The position numbers and the translations under genes were made by a program. This document shows positions 1 to 7,548 of a stretch of 20,200 nucleotides of DNA, one piece after another (within the stretch, counting starts at the first letter, position 1; the number at the start of each line of letters is the position of its first letter). The notes below the pieces were generated by a model that did not search any database, was not told the origin of the DNA, and worked only from the letters and a program-made list of their open reading frames with translations. The DNA is from an uncultured Clostridia bacterium (lineage in GTDB: Bacteria > Bacillota > Clostridia > Oscillospirales > Ruminococcaceae): assembly GCA_947176675.1 (NCBI GenBank), contig CAMWRN010000011.1, forward strand, positions 1-20,200. Reading direction: 5' to 3'.

Positions 1-130
1 GCTCCCTCTTTCCTTGACCCTCTCCCTCCCCTGCTACGCTATGTGTTTTATCTAAACTATCTAAAAAACTTTTTAGATAGCGTTGGGAGAGGGGTGTAGG
101 ATTAAGGAGGTAGGGGGTTCGGGGTCAGGC
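1..130. repeat. Imperfect palindromic intergenic sequence at window edge
   Basis: This stretch contains no gene. Its core at 57-80 is an 11-base inverted repeat (CTATCTAAAAA / TTTTTAGATAG) with a 2-base centre. Pyrimidine-rich CTCCCTCCCCT-type sequence lies to the left and GGGAGAGGGG / GGAGGTAGGGGG purine-rich sequence to the right, so the whole 1-130 stretch is an imperfect larger palindrome. It could be one end of a small dispersed repeat or a structured terminator region. The left edge is cut by the window, so its full extent is unknown. Confidence 0.45.
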
Positions 131-191
131 ACATAATAACAATTACAAGAACATTAAATTAAGACAAAGCAACATCCCACACCCAAAACCG

Positions 192-224
192 CACAAAACA
201 AAAAGGACGGGCAACCCCCGTCCT
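192..224 (-). terminator. Intrinsic terminator of fumarase alpha gene
   Basis: Read on the minus strand, an 8-bp perfect GC-rich stem (AGGACGGG / CCCGTCCT, at 217-224 and 204-211) with a 5-base loop is followed by a T-rich run TTTTGTTTTG. It begins about 13 bases past the TGA of the fumarase gene. This is a textbook Rho-independent terminator. Confidence 0.9.
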
Positions 225-236
225 CAAACAAAAACC

Positions 237-1082
237 TCAAATCTCCGCATGAGCATGTCTCGTAACATGACACCCGATATTAACCGCCGCGGGAAGTCCG
301 GCAATATGCGTTGGAGCCTGCTCCACCGATACCGCCAGTGCCGTGGTCGTACCGCCGAAGCCTTGTGGACCTATACCCAGTCTGTTGACCCTTTCAAGTA
401 TCCGCTCCTCCATATCCGAGTAAAGCTTCTTTGGATTTTTAACGGAAATATCCCTGCACAAAGCTTTCTTAGCAAGATAAGCACAGTACTCAAAATCTCC
501 GCCTATACCAACTCCCACCACCATCGGCGGGCAGGGATTGCTTCCAGCCTTTGAGACGGTCTCCACAACAAAATCCTCTATATCCGTAATACTTGCCGAG
601 GGTGTAAACATTTTCATTGCCGACATATTCTCGCTGCCGAAGCCTTTGGGACAAACCGAAATATTAACCTTGTCCCCCTCTACGATACGAGTATGCACAA
701 CTGCGGGAGTGTTGTCCCCGGTGTTGATACGCTCCAAAGGATCGGAAACTATGGAACAGCGGAGATACCCCTCGGTGTAGCCGCGGGACACGCCTTTGTT
801 TATTGCGTCCGCCAATGAGCCGCCCGCGAAGTGTACGTCCTGACCCACGTCGAGAAAAATAACAGCCATGCCCGTGTCCTGACAGACTGCAAGCTCCTCC
901 CTTTCGGCTGCTTCGATGTTCCGAACCAGGTCGGTCAGAACCTCCCGTCCCGTGGGGGACTGCTCCGTTTTCACTGCGCAGCCTATGCAGTCCGCAAGAG
1001 ACCTGGGCAGAAAGCGGTTAGCCTGTATGCATAAGTCCCTGACGGTGTTTTCTATTTCGGTTACGTTTATTTCGCGTATCAT
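237..1082 (-). CDS. Fumarate hydratase class I, alpha subunit (TtdA/FumA N-terminal type)
   Basis: 281 residues, matching the alpha subunit of two-subunit iron-sulfur fumarases and L-tartrate dehydratases, which interconvert fumarate and malate in the cytoplasm. Visible family motifs are CQDTG (67-71), GSENMSAMKMF (149-159), CPPMVVGVGIGG (184-195) and NIGCHVTRHAH (268-278). Cys67, Cys184 and Cys271 are the expected three ligands of the oxygen-labile [4Fe-4S] cluster. The ATG at 1082 is supported by GGAGG on the minus strand (1091-1095). The gene has its own promoter and terminator, so it is probably monocistronic. The beta subunit, usually next door, is not in the window; it may lie beyond base 1 or elsewhere. 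Fumarase is more likely than tartrate dehydratase, but sequence alone does not settle the substrate. Confidence 0.9.
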   Translation of the reverse strand: MIREINVTEIENTVRDLCIQANRFLPRSLADCIGCAVKTEQSPTGREVLTDLVRNIEAAEREELAVCQDTGMAVIFLDVGQDVHFAGGSLADAINKGVSRGYTEGYLRCSIVSDPLERINTGDNTPAVVHTRIVEGDKVNISVCPKGFGSENMSAMKMFTPSASITDIEDFVVETVSKAGSNPCPPMVVGVGIGGDFEYCAYLAKKALCRDISVKNPKKLYSDMEERILERVNRLGIGPQGFGGTTTALAVSVEQAPTHIAGLPAAVNIGCHVTRHAHAEI

Positions 1083-1123
1083 AGTTTTTACCTCCGGATT
1101 TACTCGTCTTGCCCGCTAAATAT

Positions 1124-1154
1124 ATTATACATATTGGTATTCAAAAGACCAATA
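1124..1154 (-). promoter_or_regulatory. Fumarase promoter with overlapping palindromic operator candidate
   Basis: On the minus strand TTGGTC (1147-1152) and a perfect TATAAT (1124-1129) are separated by 17 bases. A 7-base perfect inverted repeat, TATTGGT (1132-1138) / ACCAATA (1148-1154), spans the -35 box and spacer, a typical position for a repressor site. The regulator is unknown. The rest of the 134-base gap between the two genes shows nothing else. Confidence 0.6.
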
Positions 1155-1216
1155 ATTTTGTGTGCCATTATGATTACTTATATCCCATACTAAAATTATT
1201 CAAACGGAGACAAGCC

Positions 1217-2374
1217 TTATGCCATGTAAACTATCTTCCCCCCGATAACGGTCATCTTCACATTCGTCATAATTTCAAGAGGATCGCCGTCCGTGACAGC
1301 AAAGTCCGCGTCCAGACCTGCGGCAATATCACCCGTAACATCGGCTATCCCCGCGGTCTCTGCGGCGGTGCGGGTTATGGAACGAATACCCTCCCCGCGT
1401 GGAAGCCCTGCCTTTACGCAGAATGCCGCGCTTGCGCACAGGTACTGAATGGGAGTTTCGGGGTGGTCGGTGCAAATTGCAGCATTTACTCCGTTTTTGA
1501 AAAGTATTCCCGCGTTAGCCGTGGTCTGACCCGCAAGTTCCGGTTTGCCCCGATCGCATATAATGGGTCCTACAACAGCCGAAGCTTTTTTCTCCCCCAG
1601 AATATCTGCGACAGTGTGTCCCTCTGTACAGTGGATAAGCACATAGTCCAAAGAAAATTCCTCGGCGATACGAACCGCCGTAAGGATATCGTCCGCGCGG
1701 TGACAATGAAAATGAGCTTTAAGCTCCCCCTTGAGAAGAGGTATCAACGCTTCGGATTTTATATCAAATTCCGGAAGAGACTCCTCGTTTTCCTCGGCGG
1801 ACTGCTTGTCGAGCATATACCGCTTAGCCTTGAACAATGCCTCGCGGATAAGCGCAGCGGTAGCCATTCTCGTCACGGGAGCGGAGTCCTTATCGGAAAA
1901 TGTAGACTTGGGGTTTTCTCCCAGAGCGAACTTTATTCCTACTCGTCTGACAAGCATTTCGTCGGCGCAGCGTCCCGCTGTCTTGACAGCGATAAGGTCT
2001 CCGCCAATGGGATTGGAGGAACCAACTCCTGTAACAACACAGGTTACGCCCGCCTTTACCGCATCGGCAAAATATCCGTCGTTATGGCAAAGACCGTCTA
2101 TCGTCCGCAGATGAGGGGTAACAGGATCGCTGTCCTCGTTCACGTCCTCGCCCTCCGCACCCTGACCGTCGCCGATAAGCCCCATATGGGTGTGAGCGTC
2201 GATAAAGCCCGGATAAAGTCTCATGCCGTGGAGGTCGATATCTCCCTCGGAAATTTTTATGGGAGTTCCTCCGGAAACGGAAGCGATTTTTCCGTTCTTC
2301 ACTTGGACGTATCCGCAAGGGATAAAGCTTAAGTTTCCTGCCTGCGGGTAGATTTTTGCGTTATAGAAATACAT
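1217..2374 (-). CDS. Amidohydrolase, imidazolonepropionase-like metal-dependent hydrolase
   Basis: 385 residues from the ATG at 2374. An upstream GTG at 2407 extends the frame by 11 codons but would overlap the preceding gene; the ATG has AGGGGAAG at suitable distance. It belongs to the amidohydrolase TIM-barrel superfamily. GFIDAHTHMG has the HxH metal pair (His61, His63), FALGENPK (149-156) follows a candidate bridging lysine at 148, HFHCHRADD lies at 221-229, VLIHCTEGH at 245-253, and CTDHPETP contains the probable catalytic Asp303. A C-terminal small beta domain completes the fold (GLDADFAV, VKMTVIGGKIVY). These enzymes hydrolyse C-N bonds in cyclic amides or amino-acid derivatives; the substrate cannot be told from the sequence. 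It starts 17 bases after a small membrane-protein gene and probably shares its promoter. Confidence 0.85.
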   Translation of the reverse strand: MYFYNAKIYPQAGNLSFIPCGYVQVKNGKIASVSGGTPIKISEGDIDLHGMRLYPGFIDAHTHMGLIGDGQGAEGEDVNEDSDPVTPHLRTIDGLCHNDGYFADAVKAGVTCVVTGVGSSNPIGGDLIAVKTAGRCADEMLVRRVGIKFALGENPKSTFSDKDSAPVTRMATAALIREALFKAKRYMLDKQSAEENEESLPEFDIKSEALIPLLKGELKAHFHCHRADDILTAVRIAEEFSLDYVLIHCTEGHTVADILGEKKASAVVGPIICDRGKPELAGQTTANAGILFKNGVNAAICTDHPETPIQYLCASAAFCVKAGLPRGEGIRSITRTAAETAGIADVTGDIAAGLDADFAVTDGDPLEIMTNVKMTVIGGKIVYMA

Positions 2375-2391
2375 TTTTACACTTCCCCTAA

Positions 2392-2574
2392 TTAGGACAA
2401 GCCGCACTCGTCATAGTCTTTCCAGCGCTCGTTGTGACGGTAAGCGGTTATAAGCTTGTAAACGATAAATCCCGCCGATACCAGAAAGAGCACCAGCGCA
2501 GCCGATACGGGAACGGCAGTTCTCAGAAAATCAAGGGTATCCTTTTTGCTGTCATAATTTTTATCCATAGCCAT
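2392..2574 (-). CDS. Small single-pass membrane protein
   Basis: 60 residues with a charged N-terminus (MAMDKNYDSKK), one hydrophobic segment at about residues 19-43 and a basic, then acidic, C-terminal tail. AAGGAG lies about 9 bases before the ATG. I do not recognise the family. It is first in a two-gene operon with the amidohydrolase: the gap is 17 bases and a good promoter sits just upstream. A membrane anchor or partner for the amidohydrolase is possible but is only inferred from position. Confidence 0.7.
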   Translation of the reverse strand: MAMDKNYDSKKDTLDFLRTAVPVSAALVLFLVSAGFIVYKLITAYRHNERWKDYDECGLS

Positions 2575-2604
2575 TTGGTCATTCTCCTTTTACGGTTTTA
2601 TTTT

Positions 2605-2633
2605 ATTATAATATATTTTGGAAAAATAGTAAA
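2605..2633 (-). promoter_or_regulatory. Promoter of the small membrane protein-amidohydrolase operon
   Basis: On the minus strand TTTACT (2628-2633), a 17-base spacer and a perfect TATAAT (2605-2610) lie about 30 bases upstream of the ATG at 2574. The surroundings are very AT-rich. Confidence 0.65.
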
Positions 2634-2654
2634 TAGTTTTTCGGTAATTTTCAC

Positions 2655-2688
2655 AAAAGAAAAGCCTCCGCCGTGAAAAAGCGGAGAC
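2655..2688 (-). terminator. Intrinsic terminator after the terpenoid-cyclase-like gene
   Basis: The minus-strand stem GTCTCCGC / GCGGAGGC (2681-2688 and 2664-2671, one U-G pair) is followed by TTTTCTTTTGTG. It ends transcription coming from the 2799-3785 gene, upstream of the next promoter. On the plus strand the same stem lacks a good T-run. Confidence 0.8.
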
Positions 2689-2798
2689 TTTCCAAAATGT
2701 TTGCCGATCCTCAAGAGCAGCCTGTTCAGCAGCCAATCTTTCGATATGCACGCATATGCACAGGTTTGCAGCGGAAATCAACCAATGTATATAGAAAT

Positions 2799-3785
2799 TT
2801 ATCTGTCGATCATATCAAATCTATCCAATTTCTCTAACATGGCAAGCGAGCGGTAGGTTTCATACTTGATCTGTAATTTCTGCAATTCTTTGTCATCGCC
2901 AAAGGACCAGCCCAGAGGCCACCGACCGTCGTTCTTCTGCTGACCCATTCTGTATTCAAGCGAATCAAGAACCAAGTCCTTTACAGCGGAATATATGATA
3001 CTCTTCGGGTGTCCTGCTACATCGCAGGGCAAATGAACATAGTCCTTGTCTGATTTTGCAAAATCAAGCTCCATAAAAGCTGTAGGGTTCTGACATAAAA
3101 TTGATGTCAGCTTGTCTGCGGTTTCCTTGTCTTTCAAGCAAGGTACAAACCATTGAAAATACTCAATATCATACGGTTCGCCCTTGTCGAAAATTTCTTT
3201 ATTGTAATCGGGCGAATTTTTATCCCAATAACGCATGATATGCTCAGTTGGATATTTTATTATATCGCTGTATAATTCTTTCGGTACAAGCTCTGAATAA
3301 TACGATACAAATGCAGCAAAGCACACTTTTTGATTGGCGTCGTATTTTTTTATTCGTTCGTCCTCATTTTCTATCGGCGTCGTATCTTCTCCGCTGTATC
3401 TGACCCAGTAGCAATGAACGCCGTCGTTGACTTCGGGGACTACGACTTCTCCCCAGTTCCCAATTTCGGGAATATAAAGTCCTAAAATATATTTCATCAT
3501 ATTTTGGATAAGCGGGTGATCGGCAGGAGGCTTTTCTTTCAGATTTAAAATATATTTTACAGCGATCTCGGTAGATTTCAAACAAGGTCCCAGATAATCA
3601 AATTCATAATAAATACCGCCGCCGAATCCGCCGTTTTCGTGCTGATATTTTTGCAGCACATTTAAAAATTTATCAGTGTCATTATCCTCGAAAAGATATC
3701 TGAACCAAGCGCGGTTTATGTCGTCCCCGTTGGCAAATATATAATCCCGTGCCTTTATAAAATTTTCGTGACTAAGCTTGATCAT
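2799..3785 (-). CDS. Terpenoid cyclase/prenyltransferase-fold hypothetical protein
   Basis: 328 residues, start at 3785 backed by AGGAGGT 10 bases upstream. The sequence is rich in aromatic residues and repeats helix-turn units resembling the alpha/alpha toroid of squalene cyclases and prenyltransferases. QHENGGFGG (48-56) resembles the QW motif, and QQKNDGRWPLGWSFG (about 283-297) is a second related element. No DXDD or DXXD catalytic motif of a true cyclase stands out, and there is no signal peptide, so a cytoplasmic non-cyclase role is likely. It lies 45 bases downstream of a broken phosphotransferase gene on the same strand, apparently a former operon. The fold assignment is moderately sure; the function is unknown. 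Confidence 0.65.
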   Translation of the reverse strand: MIKLSHENFIKARDYIFANGDDINRAWFRYLFEDNDTDKFLNVLQKYQHENGGFGGGIYYEFDYLGPCLKSTEIAVKYILNLKEKPPADHPLIQNMMKYILGLYIPEIGNWGEVVVPEVNDGVHCYWVRYSGEDTTPIENEDERIKKYDANQKVCFAAFVSYYSELVPKELYSDIIKYPTEHIMRYWDKNSPDYNKEIFDKGEPYDIEYFQWFVPCLKDKETADKLTSILCQNPTAFMELDFAKSDKDYVHLPCDVAGHPKSIIYSAVKDLVLDSLEYRMGQQKNDGRWPLGWSFGDDKELQKLQIKYETYRSLAMLEKLDRFDMIDR

Positions 3786-3830
3786 GATTTGCTGTACCTC
3801 CTGTTGGTTCTGTATTGTAAAAATCCGACA

Positions 3831-4148
3831 TCATTTCAATAAAACAACAAGCTCGCTGTAAGTATCGTCAATATTCTTCTGTACTTCCGCAGTGCTTTCG
3901 GGCGTTCCGTAGCCTCGGTAAAAGCCTTCTGTTTTCATGGTAAGATATAAAAGAAGATCGTACCACAATATTCTGCGTTTTTCTGCATATGAAAATTCGG
4001 TCTGCCCGTACCCTTTCAGCACATTGATATTCCTCTTATCGCTTCTGAAAAGAGCATCGAGCAGCGGTTCTGCCCACATTGCGCGCTCCCAGTCGATGAT
4101 ACCGCAGGTATTAATTTCTTTTAATTGTCTGAATGTATGATATCTTCT
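3831..4148 (-). pseudogene. 3' remnant of an aminoglycoside phosphotransferase-family gene
   Basis: The frame ends at TGA 3831-3833 and is open upstream to a stop at 4149-4151. Around 4083-4103 it encodes GIIDWERA, the conserved DxD/DFG-type metal-binding region of APH/choline-kinase-like enzymes (CGIIDWE followed by AMWAEPLLD). Everything expected before it, including the ATP-binding lobe and the HGDxxxxN catalytic loop, is missing. An internal Met at 4079 could start an 82-residue ORF, but that would lack the active site. I see this as a truncated gene whose 5' part was replaced at about 4107-4148. The intact ancestor presumably phosphorylated a small molecule; whether that was an antibiotic cannot be said. 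Confidence 0.75.
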
Positions 4149-4222
4149 TTACGAATTTCAAAAACAAAATCAGAACCATTTATTTGCTTTATTCCTATAT
4201 TATTTTTATTACAAGAATAACA
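4121..4222 (-). pseudogene. Startless 3' gene fragment with a CxxC pair
   Basis: Between stops, this minus-strand frame encodes 33 residues beginning IECYSCNKNNIGIK and ending EDIIHSDN followed by TAA at 4121-4123. It looks protein-like (charged, one CxxC) but has no start codon or ribosome site and overlaps the junction of the phosphotransferase remnant in another frame. It may be the tail of a gene joined to that remnant by deletion, or chance. The upstream 65-residue ORF ends (TAG 4225-4227) in a different frame just before it, so a frameshifted longer gene is also possible. Confidence 0.3.
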
Positions 4223-4224
4223 TT

Positions 4225-4422
4225 CTATTTATGCCTATGTTCCATTTTGTCAGAAATACTACCATCTTTGTTAATCTTTCTTGTTGCTTTAATAACAGAG
4301 CCATCTGGCTGATCATATATTTTTGTAACACGTGCTGTGTGTTTTCCTGCAAATGTTTCCACTTTACTCGGTGCGTTTGTGCGAGATGTCAGAGAACTGT
4401 TGCTTTTTACCAATTTGCCCAT
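4225..4422 (-). CDS. Small basic hypothetical protein
   Basis: 65 residues, start ATG at 4422 with AGGAG 9 bases upstream. The protein is basic, rich in Ser/Thr/Lys, with a C-terminal half (HTARVTKIYDQPDGSVIKAT) that looks like beta hairpins. No membrane segment or metal site is visible and I recognise no family. It lies in the decayed stretch between the phosphotransferase remnant and the dikinase gene, so it could itself be a fragment. Confidence 0.5.
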   Translation of the reverse strand: MGKLVKSNSSLTSRTNAPSKVETFAGKHTARVTKIYDQPDGSVIKATRKINKDGSISDKMEHRHK

Positions 4423-4487
4423 TAATTTATCTCTCCTATTGTATGATATAAAAATATATTTATTTGCAAAAGGCTGAATTAATAGAA

Positions 4488-4521
4488 GAGAACCTCGAAA
4501 GTATCATCCCTCAAGGTTCTC
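4488..4521. terminator. Stem-loop after the dikinase gene, weak terminator
   Basis: GAGAACCT (4488-4495) pairs perfectly with AGGTTCTC (4514-4521) around an 18-base loop; on the minus strand the stem extends with a U-G and a G-C pair. It lies about 75 bases past the dikinase stop. The T-run after it is poor on both strands, so its termination strength is doubtful. Confidence 0.45.
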
Positions 4522-4597
4522 ATTCTAGTTAAGCATTATTGAGTTCATTTTCAGTAAAATTAAAATTTACTTTACAGAAATGAATTCTCACGGTGCA

Positions 4598-7228
4598 TTA
4601 CTTCTGATCCTTAATTGCAGCCTGTGCAGCAGCCAGTCTTGCGATAGGCACACGGAAAGGCGAGCAGGATACGTAAGTCATGCCAAGGCTGTGGCAGAAC
4701 TCAACAGATGTGGGATCGCCGCCGTGCTCACCGCAGATACCGATGTGCATTTCGGGACGAACCTTTTTACCCATTGTGATAGCCATTTCCATGAGCTTGC
4801 CAACGCCTGTCTGGTCGAGCTTAGCGAAAGGATCGTTCTCGAAGATCTTAGCGTCATAGTAAGCATCAAGGAATTTGCCTGCGTCGTCACGGGAGAAGCC
4901 GAATGTCATCTGTGTAAGGTCGTTTGTACCGAAGCAGAAGAACTCAGCTTCCTTAGCGATCTCGTCAGCTGTAAGAGCAGCACGTGGAATTTCGATCATT
5001 GTACCAACCTCGTACTTGAGGTCTGCGCCTGCGTTCTTGATAACCTCGTCGGCAGTTGCAACAACGATATCCTTAACGTACTTAAGCTCCTTGATCTCGC
5101 CAACCAGCGGAATCATGATCTCGGGTACGATATTCCAGTCGGGGTGATTTTTCTTAACGTTGATAGCAGCCTTGATAACAGCCTTTGTCTGCATCTTAGC
5201 GATCTCGGGATATGTTACTGCAAGACGGCATCCGCGGTGACCCATCATCGGGTTGAACTCGTGGAGGGAAGCGATGATAGCCTTGATAGTATCAACGGAC
5301 TTGCCCTGTGCCTTTGCAAGAGCCTCAATGTCAGCTTCCTCTGTAGGAACAAATTCGTGGAGAGGAGGATCCAGGAAACGGATTGTAACGGGGTTGCCCT
5401 CAAGTGCCTCGTAGAGAGCCTCAAAGTCGCCCTGCTGCATAGGTTCGATCTTGTCCAGAGCAGCTTCTCTTTCCTCAACTGTATCGGAGCAGATCATCTC
5501 ACGGAATGCTGCAATTCTGTCAGCCTCGAAGAACATATGCTCTGTACGGCAGAGACCAATACCCTCTGCGCCAAGCTCGCGAGCCTTCTTAGCGTCCTTA
5601 GGAGTATCTGCGTTTGTTCTAACCTTAAGCTTTCTGTACTTGTCAGCCCAAGCCATGATTCTTCCGAACTCGCCTGCGATCTGAGCGTCAACTGTAGCGA
5701 TCTGACCGTCGTAGATGTTACCTGTTGAACCGTCGATAGAGATCCAGTCGCCCTCGTGGTAGGTCTTGCCTGCCAGCTCGAACTTCTTGTTCTCTTCGTC
5801 CATATTGATAGCAGCGCAGCCGGATACACAGCAAGTACCCATACCGCGTGCAACAACAGCAGCGTGAGAAGTCATACCGCCGCGGACTGTCAGGATACCC
5901 TGAGAAGCCTTCATACCTGTGATATCCTCGGGAGAAGTCTCAAGACGAACAAGAACTACCTTTTCGCCCTTAGCCTTCCAAGCCTCTGCGTCCTCTGCTG
6001 TGAATACTACCTTACCGCAAGCAGCTCCGGGAGAAGCGCCCAGACCCTTTCCAACGGGTGTTGCAGCCTTAAGTGCAGCAGCGTCGAACTGGGGGTGGAG
6101 AAGCGTATCAAGGTTTCTGGGGTCGATCATAGCAACAGCTTCCTGCTCGGTTCTCATGCCCTCGTCAACAAGGTCGCAAGCGATCTTAAGAGCAGCCTGA
6201 GCTGTTCTCTTACCGTTACGAGTCTGGAGCATATAAAGCTTGCCGTGTTCAACGGTGAACTCCATATCCTGCATATCGCGGTAGTGCTTTTCAAGTGTGG
6301 AGCAAACCTCTGTGAACTGCTTGAAAGCTTCGGGGAACTTCTGCTCCATCTCGTTGATGTGCATAGGAGTACGAACGCCTGCAACAACGTCCTCGCCCTG
6401 TGCGTTTGTAAGGAACTCGCCGAACAGACCCTTTGCGCCTGTTGCGGGGTCACGTGTGAAAGCAACGCCTGTACCGCAGTCGTCGCCCATGTTACCGAAC
6501 GCCATGGACTGTACGTTTACGGCAGTACCCCATGAGTAAGGAATGTCGTTGTCACGGCGGTAAACGTTAGCACGGGGGTTGTCCCATGAACGGAAAACAG
6601 CCTTTACAGCGCCCATGAGCTGCTCCTTGGGATCGGAGGGGAAGTCCTCGCCGATCTTGGACTTATACTCAGCCTTGAACTGTGTAGCAAGTGTCTTGAG
6701 GTCGTCAGCAGTAAGGTCAACGTCCTGCTCAACCCCCTTTTCTTCCTTCATCTTGTCGATGAGCTGCTCGAAGTATTTCTTGCCGACCTCCATAACAACG
6801 TCGGAATACATCTGGATAAATCTTCTGTAGCAGTCCCAAGCCCAGCGGGGGTTGTTGGACTGCTTAGCCATAACCTCAACAACGTCCTCGTTAAGACCGA
6901 GGTTAAGGATAGTATCCATCATACCGGGCATTGAAGCTCTTGCGCCCGAACGAACGGAAACGAGAAGAGGATTCTCCTTGTCGCCAAATTTCTTTCCTGT
7001 AATTCCTTCCATTTTGCCGATGTACTCATTGATCTCGGCAAAAATTTCATCATTGATCTTTCTTCCGTCCTCGTAGTACTGAGTACAAGCCTCGGTAGTG
7101 ATAGTGAAGCCCTGAGGAACGGGGAGACCGATATTGGTCATTTCGGCAAGGTTTGCGCCTTTACCGCCCAGAAGCTCTCTCATGTCTGCATTGCCCTCGG
7201 AGAAGAGATAACAATACTTTTTAGCCAT
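4598..7228 (-). CDS. ppdK: Pyruvate, phosphate dikinase
   Basis: 876 residues from the ATG at 7228 (GGAGG 8 bases upstream; a longer frame to 7276 has no such site). It interconverts ATP, phosphate and pyruvate with AMP, PPi and phosphoenolpyruvate, a PPi-linked glycolytic or anaplerotic step common in anaerobes. Domains in order: N-terminal ATP-grasp nucleotide-binding domain (about 1-340; GGKGANLAEM 21-30, SVRSGARASMPGMMD 91-105), the swivelling phosphohistidine domain with GGMTSHAAVVARG (450-462, catalytic His455), and the C-terminal PEP-utilising TIM barrel (about 535-876) with CRTEHMFF (560-567), FGTNDLTQ (766-773) and HIGICGEHGGDP (828-839, catalytic Cys832). Length and the position of His455 match the Clostridium symbiosum enzyme. 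The gene is intact and has its own extended -10 promoter and a palindromic leader. Confidence 0.97.
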   Translation of the reverse strand: MAKKYCYLFSEGNADMRELLGGKGANLAEMTNIGLPVPQGFTITTEACTQYYEDGRKINDEIFAEINEYIGKMEGITGKKFGDKENPLLVSVRSGARASMPGMMDTILNLGLNEDVVEVMAKQSNNPRWAWDCYRRFIQMYSDVVMEVGKKYFEQLIDKMKEEKGVEQDVDLTADDLKTLATQFKAEYKSKIGEDFPSDPKEQLMGAVKAVFRSWDNPRANVYRRDNDIPYSWGTAVNVQSMAFGNMGDDCGTGVAFTRDPATGAKGLFGEFLTNAQGEDVVAGVRTPMHINEMEQKFPEAFKQFTEVCSTLEKHYRDMQDMEFTVEHGKLYMLQTRNGKRTAQAALKIACDLVDEGMRTEQEAVAMIDPRNLDTLLHPQFDAAALKAATPVGKGLGASPGAACGKVVFTAEDAEAWKAKGEKVVLVRLETSPEDITGMKASQGILTVRGGMTSHAAVVARGMGTCCVSGCAAINMDEENKKFELAGKTYHEGDWISIDGSTGNIYDGQIATVDAQIAGEFGRIMAWADKYRKLKVRTNADTPKDAKKARELGAEGIGLCRTEHMFFEADRIAAFREMICSDTVEEREAALDKIEPMQQGDFEALYEALEGNPVTIRFLDPPLHEFVPTEEADIEALAKAQGKSVDTIKAIIASLHEFNPMMGHRGCRLAVTYPEIAKMQTKAVIKAAINVKKNHPDWNIVPEIMIPLVGEIKELKYVKDIVVATADEVIKNAGADLKYEVGTMIEIPRAALTADEIAKEAEFFCFGTNDLTQMTFGFSRDDAGKFLDAYYDAKIFENDPFAKLDQTGVGKLMEMAITMGKKVRPEMHIGICGEHGGDPTSVEFCHSLGMTYVSCSPFRVPIARLAAAQAAIKDQK

Positions 7229-7274
7229 TGGTATTACCTCCAAAAATAAAATTTGCTTCGTGCTGTCTAACTTC

Positions 7275-7322
7275 ATACCAATTTATGGTATTTAATTTGC
7301 ACACGACCATAAGTATATTATA
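7275..7322 (-). promoter_or_regulatory. ppdK promoter and palindromic leader
   Basis: On the minus strand TGTTATAAT (TATAAT at 7317-7322, with an extended TGn) forms the -10; no clear -35 box is seen. Downstream, in the expected transcript, ATACCA (7275-7280) and TGGTAT (7286-7291) form a perfect 6-base inverted repeat with a 5-base centre. The same ACCATAA half can also pair with TTATGGT nearer the start, giving two alternative structures. This could be an operator or an RNA switch-like hairpin. Confidence 0.5.
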
Positions 7323-7429
7323 ACAGATAATCCTTCCATTTTCCATACTGATTGGCAGGAAATTTAAGAGCCATTTTTTGTGCAACTTGCACAATTCACC
7401 CAAAACAAACGGAAACAGGCCAAATACGC

Positions 7430-7458
7430 TTGAAATTTTCTGGGAAATGTGCGATAAT
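7430..7458 (+). promoter_or_regulatory. Promoter of the NUDIX gene
   Basis: TTGAAA (7430-7435), a 17-base spacer and GATAAT (7453-7458) preceded by TGC (extended -10). It lies about 80 bases upstream of the NUDIX start and is divergent from the ppdK promoter. The remainder of the 320-base gap between the two genes shows only AT-rich sequence. Confidence 0.7.
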
Positions 7459-7548
7459 AGAAAATATAGATTTAAAGTGCAGAGAGCAGAATTTATTGCT
7501 TACGCAAAGATTTTTTGAGCTTTAACAAAGATCAAAAGGATGAAGAAT

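Noticed and set aside
1109..2332. 407-residue plus-strand frame opposite the amidohydrolase
   Set aside because: Antisense shadow of a gene with clear catalytic motifs. No family features or ribosome site.
3831..4079. An intact 82-residue gene starting at 4079
   Set aside because: The homology continues upstream of that Met (CGIIDWERA), so it is an internal residue of a truncated phosphotransferase.
4580..6535. Long plus-strand frames (382 and 259 residues) opposite ppdK
   Set aside because: Antisense shadows caused by the codon use of ppdK. Cys/Ser/Leu-rich with no domain signature.
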